The position numbers and the translations under genes were made by a program. Positions 46,199-61,037 of a DNA stretch of 64,000 nucleotides are shown one piece after another (within the stretch, counting starts at the first letter, position 1; every line of letters starts with the position of its first letter). The notes under the pieces are model-generated. The model did not search any database and was not told where the DNA came from. It was given only the letters and a program-made list of their open reading frames with translations. Origin of the DNA: Polyodon spathula (lineage: Eukaryota > Chordata > Actinopteri > Acipenseriformes > Polyodontidae); assembly GCF_017654505.1 (NCBI RefSeq), contig NC_054553.1:8754621-8818620 (forward strand), in the 5' to 3' direction.

Positions 46199-48436
46199 GT
46201 CTCATACAGTAACTCACGAAGGATTGATGGAGCTGGTCATCAGAAGATTTAAAGCACACACCAATTGAGCATGAGGACTGAAACCTGTGCATGACACATA
46301 CTTTGTGTTACCTACAATAGGAATAGATTCAACATGCATGTATCTAATTGCTTTTTGCACGGTCTAGTTCTTTTGTAAAACAATCTCTGGATCTGTATTA
46401 CAAACCATTGAACTGAAAATAACACATCAAGAAGATGACATAGAAGCATAACTCAATTTTGATGCCAGATTACCAGACAGGTGTTCAAAACAAGTTGCAA
46501 GACACAAGCAGCAACAGAATTTGTTCTCTTGTGTGCTTCAATGCTGTACCACTTCTCATGCTTAAAATGAATGCATGTGATTATTTAATACAGCGCTATA
46601 CTTCTATTAGTTAATTACTAAAGATGTGACATGAATCACTGCTTTATGCACAGCCTGGTTCTTTTGTACAAGAATCTATGGATGTTATATTCCTTTATAT
46701 TTATATTTGTAAATGTATTTTGCTAGAATCCCAATCGGTTTAAAAAATAGTTTAAGAAAATGTATACAGCAAGAGTTGAGATATTTTGCAAATATCTTGT
46801 CCATATTCTGTGATAGAGTGAACATTTTTCTTACCAGATTCAATTTTGGAATCCTGCATTCATTCAAATGCAATGACAGAATGACCAGGCGAATTGCACT
46901 ATTCCAAATTACACTGCACTGCTAAGCCGCTTTTACTTGTTATATAAACATAATACTCTCCATGAACGTTGGTAGAGACCTGTGGTTCTTTCACTCATGA
47001 GAATACCTGTGAACAACCAACTCCCCTTTGGCTAGCCTTATTCATGGAATAACTACAGTACTCTATAGACAATCAAGGTGTATCCTCAATATATTTTATG
47101 ACTTTTTTGTAAATCAGTGTGATCATTTCTATTTTGATTCCCTAGCTACAGCAGGGTTGTCTGTCTAAGTTTGTTTAGGGGAGCCAAAACTACCTTTAGG
47201 GACTGTAAACAAACTGGGCTATCAATATAGTTTGTTTCGTGATAAAAAGCAGTATATAAAAAGGTAAACTCTGGAAGAATATAGTACATTGACTGGACCC
47301 CACGTGTACTTAAGACACATGTTCAGTTGCACTTCTCTCCACACTATGTTTATATTAGTAGTTACAGTTAATGATCTTCATTGAGAATGCTGTGATGTTT
47401 CTATGGCAGTACAATACAATGGTTGTACAACTGACTATTGGTGGAAACCACTTTGAACATTTTCATATTTTGACATATCCAATGATATTACAATATTACT
47501 GGTAATATTTAGCATAATGTCACCTTATGAATAGCAGTTTTTCTCTAAGGATACATGGAGATGGTGTTAGTACCCATTTACTGCACATAACTGTAGGAGT
47601 TGTTAGAAATACAAACAACACACTCAAAAACTGCCTTATTCCTTCACTTGTCAGTGACATGACATTTTTGACATCACATTTGTCCCTTGAAGTTGCTGAT
47701 CTTTTGTTATCTTGATGTATAAATGGTATTTGTGGTACAGCAGTTCCGGTATGGTCTATTTGAAGTAACTGCACAACAATGTTTGAAGAAAGCTTTGCTG
47801 TCTCTTTAGAACTGTTTTAAGATTGTTTTTGTTCAAAATAAGCTAAAAAACATTATGCACCGGTACACTTGGTCATTCTTAGTTGTTGTGCATGCACATT
47901 GCATCTTAAAGATATAGGGACATATTTTCAAAGTGTCTTCTCCACTCAGCAATTAACTCTAATATATATTATCAAGAAGCGCAGCAAAGATGTGTTAAAA
48001 GAAAGAAGGTTGCTTTTTTTGTTAATGCACTCTTTAAAATGTATTTTTATGGAACAGTACATTTTAAATCTAGGCTGTATATCACTGGTAACTTGTAAAA
48101 CCCAAGAAAGGAATCACTGCTTTTGAAAAGGATAAATAACATGCTTAAAAAAGCACTGCATTTTATCTATTGTATGTATTTCACAAGCAGTATGGTGTTT
48201 GGAGATAGAGATTATGCCTTGGGCTGGGAGGGATCTCCCAGCCAACACGTGCTTAGTCAGGTACACATGTTAGGAAACTCCAGTGTGCTTACTCTCCCAG
48301 GCAAAAAATGTTGTATAAAAAAAAAACCTGACAGTATATAATTATAGCCAAATACAATCTCGAATGTCTAGAGGAGGCTAGGAGTGTATGATACAGGTTT
48401 GGGGCTCAATCAAGGCAGTTCTCGAAAATTGTCTCT
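46199..48436. other. Non-coding sequence, nothing recognised
   Basis: AT-rich intergenic sequence without recognisable exons. A decayed left end of the Tc1 relative may extend back to about 48330. Confidence 0.5.
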
Positions 48437-49906
48437 AAATCTAAGATTCCTCAAAATAGCCACCCTTTGCCTTAATAACAACCTCACAAACACGAGGCAT
48501 TCAGTAAGTTTCAGCAGGAAATCACCCGACATGTCTTCCCAGCCCTTCTGTAGCAAGTCCCAGAGATGTAGGGCACTTGTGGGTAGCTTTGCTTTGACTC
48601 TTCTGTCCAGTTCGTCTCATACAATTCTATGGGATTGAAGTCTGGAGACAGGGCTGGCCAGGTCATTAGATTGAGTTGTCCTTCACTTTCTTTCTTCATC
48701 AGATAGTTCTTGCACAACTTTGAGGTGTGTTTTGGGTCATTATCTTTCTGAAGAATGAAGGACTGCCCAACCAGCTGTAATCCTGTTGTATGGCATGCTA
48801 TGATATCCATGCTGGTTGAGCTTGCCATAGACTTAGTAAAGATCACCAACTCTGTCATCAGCAAAGCAACTCCAGACCATGACACTGCCTCCTCCATGCT
48901 TGACAGTGGGAAACCCACATGCAGACACTCATGCGCTCACCCTCTCTGCATCTTACAAATACTTGGCGGTTGGACCCAAATATTTCAAATTTTGACTCAT
49001 CGGTCCATAAGACCAACTTCCACTCCTCAAACGTCCAGTTTCTGTGTTTTTTGGCCCAGGCAAATCTCTTCCTCTGCACTCTTAACAATGGTTTCTTTGC
49101 AGCAATTCTTACAGCTAGGCCAGCTTCACGCAATCTCCTCTGAACATTTGAAGTCGAAACATCTGTACTTCTAGTAGCATTTAGCTGAGCTTGTATTTCA
49201 GGGTCAGTTAATCACCGGTTTTGTAGACTTGTGACTTGAATGAACTTGTTCTCTGATTCTGAGATCACCCTTGGCCTGCCTAACCTTGTTCGGTCCTCTT
49301 GAGTGTCAGTTTCTTCAAATCTTTTGATGGTCTTAGCCACAGCAGTTACAGACACTTGCAAAGTTCTTGCGATTTGTCTTAAAGATTGACCTTCATTTCT
49401 TAAAGTAATTACAGTCTTTGTTCTTTGCTTAACTGAGTGTATTTTGCCATTTTCTGCTCCCTTACATTCAGGAATAACAAACTTGTGCCTATGCTACCTA
49501 TATTTATAGTAATCATGGACCCTCACCTGTTAACAATAATTGGTGACAAAAGGTTAATTAAGTAACATGCTAGTTAACTCAGAGAACATCTAACAATGAC
49601 ACTTTTATACTTAGGCCAGTGTTCTAACATTGTGTTATATACATTTCATACTTTTAACTGACTTGGGCTTCAGACTGAAATCCCCTTGCTTTGGGTGACC
49701 ATTTCATTGAAATTGACAAGATTTACATTTTCATTTAATAATTAAATTTTTGAATGTAATTCACTTATGATTATCAACTTATATAAGTACACATATCATA
49801 TAATGAAATATTAAGTGTTCATAGACAAGTTTATACAGTTAAAAGCATAGATAATCATGAAAAACCTGGTTTCAAGCCGGTGTACTCAAACTTTTGACTG
49901 GTACTG
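48437..49906 (-). mobile_element. Decayed Tc1/mariner element, DD38E (Intruder-like)
   Basis: The transposase remnant lies on the minus strand and the right terminal inverted repeat is recognisable. Reading inward from 49906 it begins CAGTACCAGTCAAAAG, next to a TA at 49907-49908. A matching left terminal repeat was not found, so the left side is truncated or too decayed; the left limit given is where similarity starts ('CCTCAAAATAGCCACCCTTTGCC'). The element includes about 450 bp of AT-rich sequence between the right end and the transposase start. Confidence 0.8.
48511..49450 (-). pseudogene. DD38E Tc1-like transposase, broken
   Basis: This is the DNA-cutting and joining enzyme of a Tc1-like transposon, now dead. 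The start is at 49448-49450 (MAKYTQLSKEQR...). A frameshift follows near 49410, then a helix-turn-helix region ('LRQIARTLQVSVTAVAKTIK') and a GRPR linker. A TGA interrupts at 49212-49214. The catalytic part follows: 'WTFEEWKLVLWTDESKFEIF' carries the first Asp. A further frame change near 48900 leads to QKDNDPKHTSKLCKNYL (second Asp) and SPDFNPIE (Glu). There are 38 residues between the second Asp and the Glu, against 34 in classical Tc1. That spacing is the mark of the Intruder family. Similarity fades after NPIE. Confidence 0.85.
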
Positions 49907-50630
49907 TACATACAGATAGTTTTGTTTTTATAATTACAATGCAGCTTTAAGTAAACATTCTTCCTGCAGGAGAATATTTAGTCTATAAAAATGACAACAC
50001 CCAGAAGAGCAGGAAACATTTAGAACAACTGCTGTCTGCAGTGTAGGAAGTTCTGCATCACCAGACAGCTGTGTCCATGTGAACTGTTATGCAACACCAG
50101 AGGGAGGAAGGCTTGCCTGTTTGAGACGCTGCTGGTTGGGTAGAACCCAGTGAAGGAGTGGTTAAGATTTGCATTTCTTATGTAAGGCAATACTGAGGGA
50201 ACTTAAACAGATCAATCCTCCCTTTGTTCTGCTGAGTCAGAGCAATCCTTGACACTCCACACTCGGAGAGTAAAGCTGGGGCCACACTGTCTCATGTACT
50301 GTACTGTATATGTCTGCTTGGCAAGGCTCCCAGTTTAATGCACATTCTGTACTGTAAAAAATAAGCTTGTTACATAATGTATATTCTTAATGCATCATCT
50401 GTACAGTACTGTGAAGCTACATACCCTACAATTTCAGAACTGGCAGAAGGCACAGTTGTCGTTGTCTATCAAATCAACAGTACAATGGTCACTCTTGAAA
50501 TCAGGACTTAAAGGATGTGTTGCAGTAGGAATACCTCTGATAAGAAAGGGGAACAAGACTAAAAGGCTCAAATATGCACAAGAACAGATAAATTGTACTA
50601 TAGAACAAAGGTCAAAGGTGCTTTAGGCTG

Positions 50631-50667
<37 letters not shown>

Positions 50668-50679
50668 AATAAATAAATA
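50631..50679. repeat. (TA)n(CA)n compound microsatellite with AAAT tail
   Basis: TA units pass into about 12 CA units and then three AAAT units. Confidence 0.9.
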
Positions 50680-51714
50680 GGTGGCAATGTAAAAATGTGA
50701 ATAACTATAATTCATGGTTCAATATCATTCTCATTGCAATCTTAAAAAAGAAAAAACATGGGTTATGTGTGGAAAGCATCTTTTTATAAAATAAATATCT
50801 TCTTATGTAATATTATTTTTTCCAGATGTATATAATAGAAAACACAAGTTGGGGGTTGGCAAAGCAATCCCAATATGATATTTTCAAAAACCAAATTATA
50901 TCCTGTAAGGATACTTTCCAATTGAGAAGAAAATTTGAAACACCTGCCACGATACTGTTAATGTGCAGCTAAGGCGGCACTGTTTCGAAGTCTGAAGGTA
51001 GTGATTCAAAGTCTGCATCATTTATAAATTTGTGCAGTATTGAAAGCAAAAACACCTCCCTTCTCTCAACCCTGTAAAATTTTCTGTCTTACCCATTGCG
51101 ACTGAAACAGAAAAAGATTGCAACTTTTTAAAAAGAATGCATGTTGTGTTCTTGGTATAGCCATTGAATCATGCAAGGACCAGTCTATTTGCAGAAATTG
51201 GCATGCTACGTTTATTAATTTTGTCCAACCTCCTGGGGGTAATTGTACTCTAAACTAGCAGAAAGCCAATATTATATTTGAAAGCTCTATGTGAAAGCTG
51301 ACTGCACAAACAGTATTGCCTTTCCATTAAGAAGGAAGTGTTTAGACCACAGTGAGTGTCAGGGTCAGTTTTCTCATCACCTTTTCATACAGCAGGAAAT
51401 AATTAACAATTCAATGTTGGCAGCTACCATTGTTCACCCGTGGCACAAAGTTCCCTTAACACAATGCGGTCTACTTCATTCAGGCATTCAGACAGAAATA
51501 TCCATTCCTAACAATTCCTCTTGTATGAGGAACAATAAGAAAAATGTAATACAAAATATTATTGACATAATCCAAAACACCAGGATTTCACCTCCAATCT
51601 TTTTATGACCTCTCTACACTATTGTAATGTTAGAATGTAACTTCTATAATTTGACAAGTTAAAAAATATTTGCACTACTGAGTATAGTTAAATATAGACA
51701 GATACATACTATTC

Positions 51715-51757
<43 letters not shown>
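51715..51757. repeat. (ATT)n microsatellite
   Basis: About 14 uninterrupted ATT units. Confidence 0.93.
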
Positions 51758-51879
51758 GACTACAATATATTACTATGAATATTGATAAAGTATTCTTATA
51801 ATAAAAGTAGTATTATTCTCTATATAGCCTTAGTTTTAAGGCCAATAAACAATAGCAATTTGCTCTTTTTTGGTTCTGG

Positions 51880-51960
51880 TACTGTAGATCAGTAAAAGTT
51901 CTGTTGGGTTCTTTGGGGTAACGCATGGTCTTTTAAAAGATATCCCCAAATGGTATTCTT
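51880..51960 (+). repeat. Interspersed repeat, family F, copy 3
   Basis: It keeps AAAGTTCTG, GGGTTCTTTGGGGTAA and CCCCAAATGGTA in the same order as 46098-46198. It is the most diverged of the three. Confidence 0.5.
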
Positions 51961-54537
51961 AAACTTTCTTAAAAAAGGCAAAAAGACAGAGTTCTGTAAT
52001 CATGAAATTTCCTATATAAAATATTACAGTTACCATGCAAATGCACTGTAGTTTTCAAGAGTACCCTGAAGCACATACTAGTATTTTTGAACTACGTTGT
52101 TTTTTATATAGGTGTGACCATGTTTTTTGTTTTTGGGGCATGGGTGGTAGATTTGTTCCACAGAGATACATTACATTGCACTTCTAAGGAATCCGCGAGC
52201 TTTAGGTTTGGTGTCTGAATGAGTATGTTGTATACAGACAGTTCAGTCAATAATTCATATGCTTGGTAACGCTCACACATTTAATACAATAGACATGCAG
52301 ACCATAAGGAATGTTAACTGGCGCCACCTAATAATGAATCACACCCACAGCTAGTGTTACAAGTTTTTTGTTGCTATTATCCTTGATGCATTTGTCTCTT
52401 AGATAACATCAAATGATAAGGCAACATGCACATTATCCAACTGCTTTGAGTCATAAATGGTGCAAAATCACAAATCCCATACAGACAAGTAATGTGCTTA
52501 ATAATAGCTGAATAAAACAACTCTATACTGGGGTCATGCAGTGTAGGTGGATTGTGACAGTAAATTCAACACATGATGAAAAAACACATCAGTCCTGATG
52601 GTTGAGATGTTCTATATACTGTATTAAAAAAGGACTGAAAGGAAACATTGTTAAAGCTACAGTGACCCACAATAATGTTTTTACAATAAAATACAATTCC
52701 CCAGTTTTGGAATTCTATATTTTATCTGCCTAGCTGAAGGATCGGTCAGTTTCCCCGGTTACTACTTACAGCAGACGAAGGTTATAAATGTAACCAGTGC
52801 TCCAGCAAAGCTAGTTGTCTATACTGTGTACAGTATAGAAGTGTGTTGACATAGCTAGTACTTGTCAGGGACTACAAATCTACAAAGCTCACATAACAGA
52901 CAGTTCCAGTGAAGAACAATACAACAATCAGCCAAGATAACACAAGTGGTGATGGGAGATTCACTCAAACAAACAAAATATAAATCATTCTCAAAAATAT
53001 AAATATGTTACACATATATCTTCAGTAGTGTTATAGGAAGTCATAAACTTACTGTGCAAAACCAAACACACAACTAAAAACAACTGAAAATGCAAACATT
53101 ACATTATTTTCAACCTTTTTATTTAATTTTCTTATCTGCAACAGCAAAAAACTGTTAAAGATAGTATTAAAACTCAAAAGTAATAAAAGGCAGTGTTTAC
53201 CTTGACAGGCTGTTGTCCATATGTCTCGCAGTTGAAAAATAAACCCAGCACAAACTCAGCCTACTGGCCTTCTAGGTGCAACATCTAAATAACTCCATGT
53301 GGAAACATCACCTTTCAGGTAAAAATGTGTTTGGTCCACATTGGCCCATATAAATAATAGTCGATTTACCCCTGTTTACATAAATCACAAACAAAAAACA
53401 AACAAAAAAAAATGAAATAAATATCAGTGTTTTGTTTTTTCTGATATTAGAGGAAACACCCACACAGTTCATATTTTAAACACAGACTTTAAATGTAAAA
53501 ACTATATTTAAAAGTATATTAGGCACTGCATCTTGAACTCGACACAGCACGACATCGCCCTGAAAGGAGGAGGGATACTGACAACAAATCTCTGTATTTT
53601 AAAAATTCTTTCTTAATTTCTTCTATGTTCAAATAGGATGAACTGAAATTGCCACTTCAGTGTTTTCTTCTTTTTTTAAACTGAGAAGGGTTTTCTCATA
53701 TCAATTTGCCATACTTGTATTCATTTAAAGTCTTTATATAGCAGGGGAAACTCATCTAGGCCCCTTCTATACCATTTCTTTTGATCTGTCCTGATTTCCT
53801 TAAGCTTCTTAAGTGCCCTCTTTCTATCATTCAAATTCAAGTGCTAAGGTCAAAGTTTCATCCGACCTAGAAATCTGCTTAAAAGGACAAATACACTGAC
53901 ACATTAAGCAGACCTGGAATGAAGTTCACAATCATTTTTCAGATCAGTACTCAATCAACCTATAACTCAAGTCACCGATGAAAGCTACGTGCATTGCTAA
54001 ATGTTTGTTTTGCATGTTCCTTTTGCAATGAGCAGTGATGCACTTTATTATGATACTGTTGAAACTGTTCTAGAGCACTTTTATGTTCATCAACATTCTA
54101 TAGAGTTTTATAGAAGACCTGATTTAATTCATCAAAACAAAATCAATTGTTACATTTGCAGTATTAAAAAATGTATTCGTATTTTAAAAATATTTATATA
54201 CAAAATGAGCAAGATTTAGTTTTGTGTCCTTTTGTTGTCTGTATTTTCAAGTAATCCATGATGGCAGAACACAAATGAACAGTCTTTCAGAAAACAAATA
54301 TTTTCTCCTTTCAGGGCCAATGATTTTTACAAGGGGTAAGTGGGTGAAAGTGTGCTTATAATGATCCCAAGGCATGTTGACACTGCACACAAGCAGCCCC
54401 TGTGAACAAAGAAACAGAGGCTCATCCATCTAACCTTGAACTTTCACCTTGTTCACACTTTCTTGAGCCCTGGAAGCGCTTCTAGTTTTCTTACATGTGC
54501 AGAGCCACACAGAGCCATAAATCCTTCAGCTCATCCC
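51961..54537. other. Non-coding sequence, nothing recognised
   Basis: AT-rich intergenic DNA. No gene or bounded element was seen. Confidence 0.5.
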
Positions 54538-54854
54538 TGTGACAGATTAGCCGACGGTCAACCAGGCAGGCAAAAGTCGCATAAACATAAAATGCTTTTA
54601 AGTTGTACACTTTTATTTAGAAGTAAACCAAAATAAACAACCTACATTTTAAACAGGCAGACAGCCAAGCACACTCTTTGAAAGCTACAAGCAGACAAGT
54701 CCTTAAGATAGTTCACTGGGCTTTTATACATGTGGCCAGGTTAAATCGCAATAATCATCAAATTTTACCTGACCACATGGTACACAGCAGTAGACCTTAC
54801 AGGGAAGGGTTTTACATCGCTGCCAACACCACACACAATACATGCTCTGTCACA
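54538..54854 (-). mobile_element. Short solo LTR (family B), minus orientation
   Basis: A 317-bp element with perfect 8-bp inverted ends, TGTGACAG...CTGTCACA, containing the TG...CA termini. The flanks are ATCCC on the left and ATACC on the right, a 5-bp target duplication with one substitution. Orientation is set by a TATAAAAG box on the minus strand (54721-54728). An AATAAA signal follows about 105 bp downstream on that strand (54612-54617). No internal region is present, so it is a solo LTR. Its length and sequence differ from the 7460 and 57614 family. Confidence 0.78.
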
Positions 54855-56796
54855 ATACCCTATAGAAAATTAGAACTGGAACAGATACAGCTACCCAGAT
54901 GATATATAACACCCCAGCACATAGTTACATCAATTAGATTAATTTAAGAGAGTAGGCAGCGAAAAGGACAATACATTCTTCGTGAACCCATAATTCAAGG
55001 TCTTCCACCTTTGAACAAGTATGACCAGTTGAAATCCAACATAACTGTTGATGGACCAGAATAAAGCAATGCTGCTCATTTAGTATTTGTATTTTTAATT
55101 GAAGCTTTACAGACAGCACTTACCTACAGTATAGTATAGACTGCATACAGCTTTAAGACAAGGTTATCTTTTCTTTGCAAATCATAAGCATGTCTTGAGA
55201 TCCTGGTCCTGTGAGAGGTTATTCTATATTGTATAAATGCATACTGTATTCTATTGTGTTGAACTGTGTAAAAATAAATAATTACATGAAAAAGGTATTT
55301 GTTGCATGGAACTTAAAACTTCTAAAGTGACTTTAGCCTTTTCTTGGCAGACACGAAAGAAACCTTCGAATCCCTCTCTTTCCCAATAGTGACTTGATTG
55401 TCTTTTCACACAAAGATTTGAAAATGTAATTGAGATTAGTGAAGAGAATATGGAGAACAAGCTTTTGAAAGCAGTTGGGAAGATTAGCAAGGTAATAAAA
55501 GGACACTTTTAACCAGATCAGTCTAGCTTTGGTGTATAATAGCAGCACTGTAAAGTCGAGTTGTAGTTGCTTTCCATTGTGTCTATAAAATACAAATGTT
55601 TAATACTGGGCATGCTTAGGCTGTATGGAGAGTGGGTTTGAATTTTAACTCAAGGAACAAGCTTGTTTTTGTCTGAATTGATAAAGGGTGAAGTTAGATG
55701 AGTCTTTAGACACTGACAGCATTTTTGTAGGGAATTGGCTATTTACCAGCTAGAGATAAATAGAGCTATCCATCTTTGCTGCACTCATTTAGATGCGCTT
55801 CAAAATAAGCATTCCTAGAGGTTCAATAGCATTCAGTGAGCTGATTGAAACAAACCACAAAAGAATACAAAGAATGTATGTGCCCACGGAAAAAAGAATC
55901 TAGGAAAACATGCAAATAAACAAGCAATGATAATTGGATACATAAGACCCAGTAATTCAAGACAGTAGAGGGGACAACCAAAACAAAAATAAAGCACCTG
56001 CCAAAGCTATGGAAATGCACAAAGATCAACTAACAAAAACACAGACTAGACATGTAAAAGACAGGTATGTAAAATAGTACATGTTGCTTAAACTGATTCT
56101 GGAAATTAGGAGTGATGTAATTGGAAGTAAATGTACTATATCTTGTGAATTATTCCAGGATGCTTTATGGCTTTTGTTTATCCTGAGTAACAGCTTTATT
56201 TTGCATAGCTGTGCTGATGCAGACTGGATTTTTACTCATTCAATTTAGCACAAGGGCATCAAGGCCAATTACATTGCTGGTAAAGACCACAGCTGTTACA
56301 CAGAAACAAACAAGGATATGAATATGAGGTGCACTGCTCACATATTGTAATCAAATCTCTGTCCATGTAGCAGGCCCGTCACACTGGAGAGCAGGACCTG
56401 AGAGTGAGCTAGATAGCTGAGGAATAACATCAGCTGGAGGCCAAATGCAGCAGCTCTCTTGTTTTAATTTGTACAGGGCCTAGTAGGTTCCAGTTTGCAT
56501 AACATTGTATAGGAAATCAGTGCATGACGTCTTCACATATTGCAGAAGGCTGCCACTTCCAATGCTCTGCATGACCCCCTACAGGCTCAAATACAGGCAT
56601 CTTTTTATATTTCCCAGATTCTGATACTTTCACTAACTAAAGAATGTTGTATCCAAGTTTCAAAATTAGATAAGCATTATTAAAACATGTTAAATGTAAA
56701 CAGTGTGACATACTGTTCGGTAACATCCAGTATAACCATTTTTTTTTTCATTGGTCATACACAGATACTGCTCTTCCTCAGTCAAAATTAAATTAA
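54855..56796. other. Non-coding sequence, nothing recognised
   Basis: AT-rich intergenic sequence without recognisable structure. Confidence 0.5.
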
Positions 56797-57180
56797 TAGG
56801 GGGCTCCAGAGTAGCTCCGCATGGAGTGCAGGATGCCCCCTATAGCCTGGAGGTCTCCGGTTCAGGTCCAGGCTATTTCACTGCCGGCCATGGATGGGAG
56901 TTCCCATTTGGCGGCGCACAATTGGTCGTGCGCCGCCCAGGGTAGGGAGGTCTTAAGGGCTGTAGACTGGCCAGGCACCTACGGGCCTGCCTGCAAGTGA
57001 CCCAGAGCTGTGTGGTCCTCTGATGCTGTAGCTTTGAAGGTAGCTGCATGGCGGGCCTGCAGAGTGAAAAGAAGTGGACGGCTGACGGCACACGTTTCGG
57101 AGGACGCGTCTGCTCGTCTTTGTCTCTCCTGAGTCAGTGGGGTTGCAGCAGTGAGCCAAGCTTAAAAAAGAAAACAAAAC
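56797..57180 (+). mobile_element. tRNA-derived SINE, nearly full length (family D)
   Basis: The head carries RNA polymerase III promoter-like boxes: an A-box-like TAGCTCCGCATGG at 56812-56824 and a B-box-like GGTTCAGGTCC at 56859-56869 (consensus GGTTCGANTCC). A GC-rich body follows, with a hairpin-like GGCGGCGCAC...GTGCGCCGCC (56910-56939) and the family word TTTCGGAGGACGCGT. It ends in an A-rich tail (57163-57180). AATTAATAGG before the head and AATTATAAGG after the tail may be a decayed target duplication. The frames in the block are by-products. Confidence 0.82.
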
Positions 57181-57608
57181 AATTATAAGGAAAGAAAAAT
57201 GAATAGGGGAAAAACATCAACATTCAAACAACTTTGCTTCTCTTTTTATATTTACAGTACATCCAGCCTACTTAAATGAGAGTACGCAGCATAGCTGCTG
57301 CAACTTTAACCATAACAATGCCATATAAGGACAGGTCTTGTGAGGCTCCTATACATAGTTAAGTAAAGGTTCTGAGTCACTGCATGTTTCAGTCCCTTGT
57401 GGTTTACTAAGTGACACATTAGCTGGTTTCATAGCAACAGACCTAACAAATTCCAGCTTCCCCTGGATAGAGTTCATTTTAAGTGATGCTATACCACTGT
57501 AAACTGTATTCATATAACCGACGTGGGCTTGCGCATTTAAGTTCAGATATCTCCTGATGTCATGCTACTGTGATGTCAATGCTGGGAAACTATTCTCTTC
57601 GACAGTGG
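57181..57608. other. Non-coding sequence, nothing recognised
   Basis: Short interval between the SINE and the second LTR. No structure was seen. Confidence 0.5.
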
Positions 57609-57613
57609 CCAGT

Positions 57614-58179
57614 TGTGGCAGTGTTCCTGACCCTTTGTGTGTTTATTTATTCATTATTTGTATTGTTACTGTTTCTGTAAATGACGATGAAAAGCCATGT
57701 TTGGTATTTTATTATTGTATGGCAGGATGAGCAAGGTGCTGTCCACCTTGTTGTTGTTTTGTTTTTATTTAATTACCTCGTGAGAATGCGTGGCTGATCA
57801 GCTCCTAAGTATATAATTAGCTGACAGTCACACATCTTATTAAACCTGTGCAAAATGTGACCAAGGGATAATAAAATTATTGTTACCTAGTTAATCCCTT
57901 GGTCACCAATATAAAGACCTGCTGCTGTGGCTGTAATGAGTTGAGTGGGTTCAGAGTGGAGAATGGTAGTCGAGGGTGGAGACGGGAGGGTAAAAAGATA
58001 ATATAGAGAATAAATAACAATTGCCATTCATGCTGATTTGCATCAGCATGATACTTGTTAGTACTGTTTGTTTGTTTTTTTTGGCCAACGTGCCAAGCAG
58101 CATATTTCATACCACAGTGCTGTCTGAGTGTCTGTATCTTCTGGGTCAATGATATCTTGCACCAGCCATCCTAGTGATA
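57614..58179 (+). mobile_element. Solo LTR (family A, copy 2)
   Basis: A 566-bp diverged relative of 7460-8094, co-linear over its length. It starts TGTGGCAGTGTTCC and shares GCGTG.CTGATCAGCT, AATTAGCTGACAGT and a GACCAAGG.ATAAT-like stretch. It also shares an AATATAAAG promoter segment, ACAATTGCCAT, GGCCAACGTGCC and a CATCCT.GTGATA end. A perfect 5-bp target duplication, CCAGT, flanks it at 57609-57613 and 58180-58184. It has the same orientation as copy 1 and carries more small deletions. No internal region remains. Confidence 0.9.
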
Positions 58180-58184
58180 CCAGT

Positions 58185-61037
<2,853 letters not shown>

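Larger units (their letters stand above)
49907..51879. other. Non-coding sequence with microsatellites
   Basis: Holds the dinucleotide array at 50631-50679 and the (ATT)n array at 51715-51757. No exon was seen. Confidence 0.5.

Noticed and set aside
48755..49174. Plus-strand 139-codon frame
   Set aside because: It lies opposite the Tc1-like transposase remnant and has no features of its own.
54678..54902. 74-codon frame as a gene
   Set aside because: It spans the interior and edge of the family-B LTR and shows no similarity.
56805..56875. tRNA gene
   Set aside because: The A and B box words are there, but the sequence has no convincing cloverleaf and continues into a SINE body with an A-rich tail.
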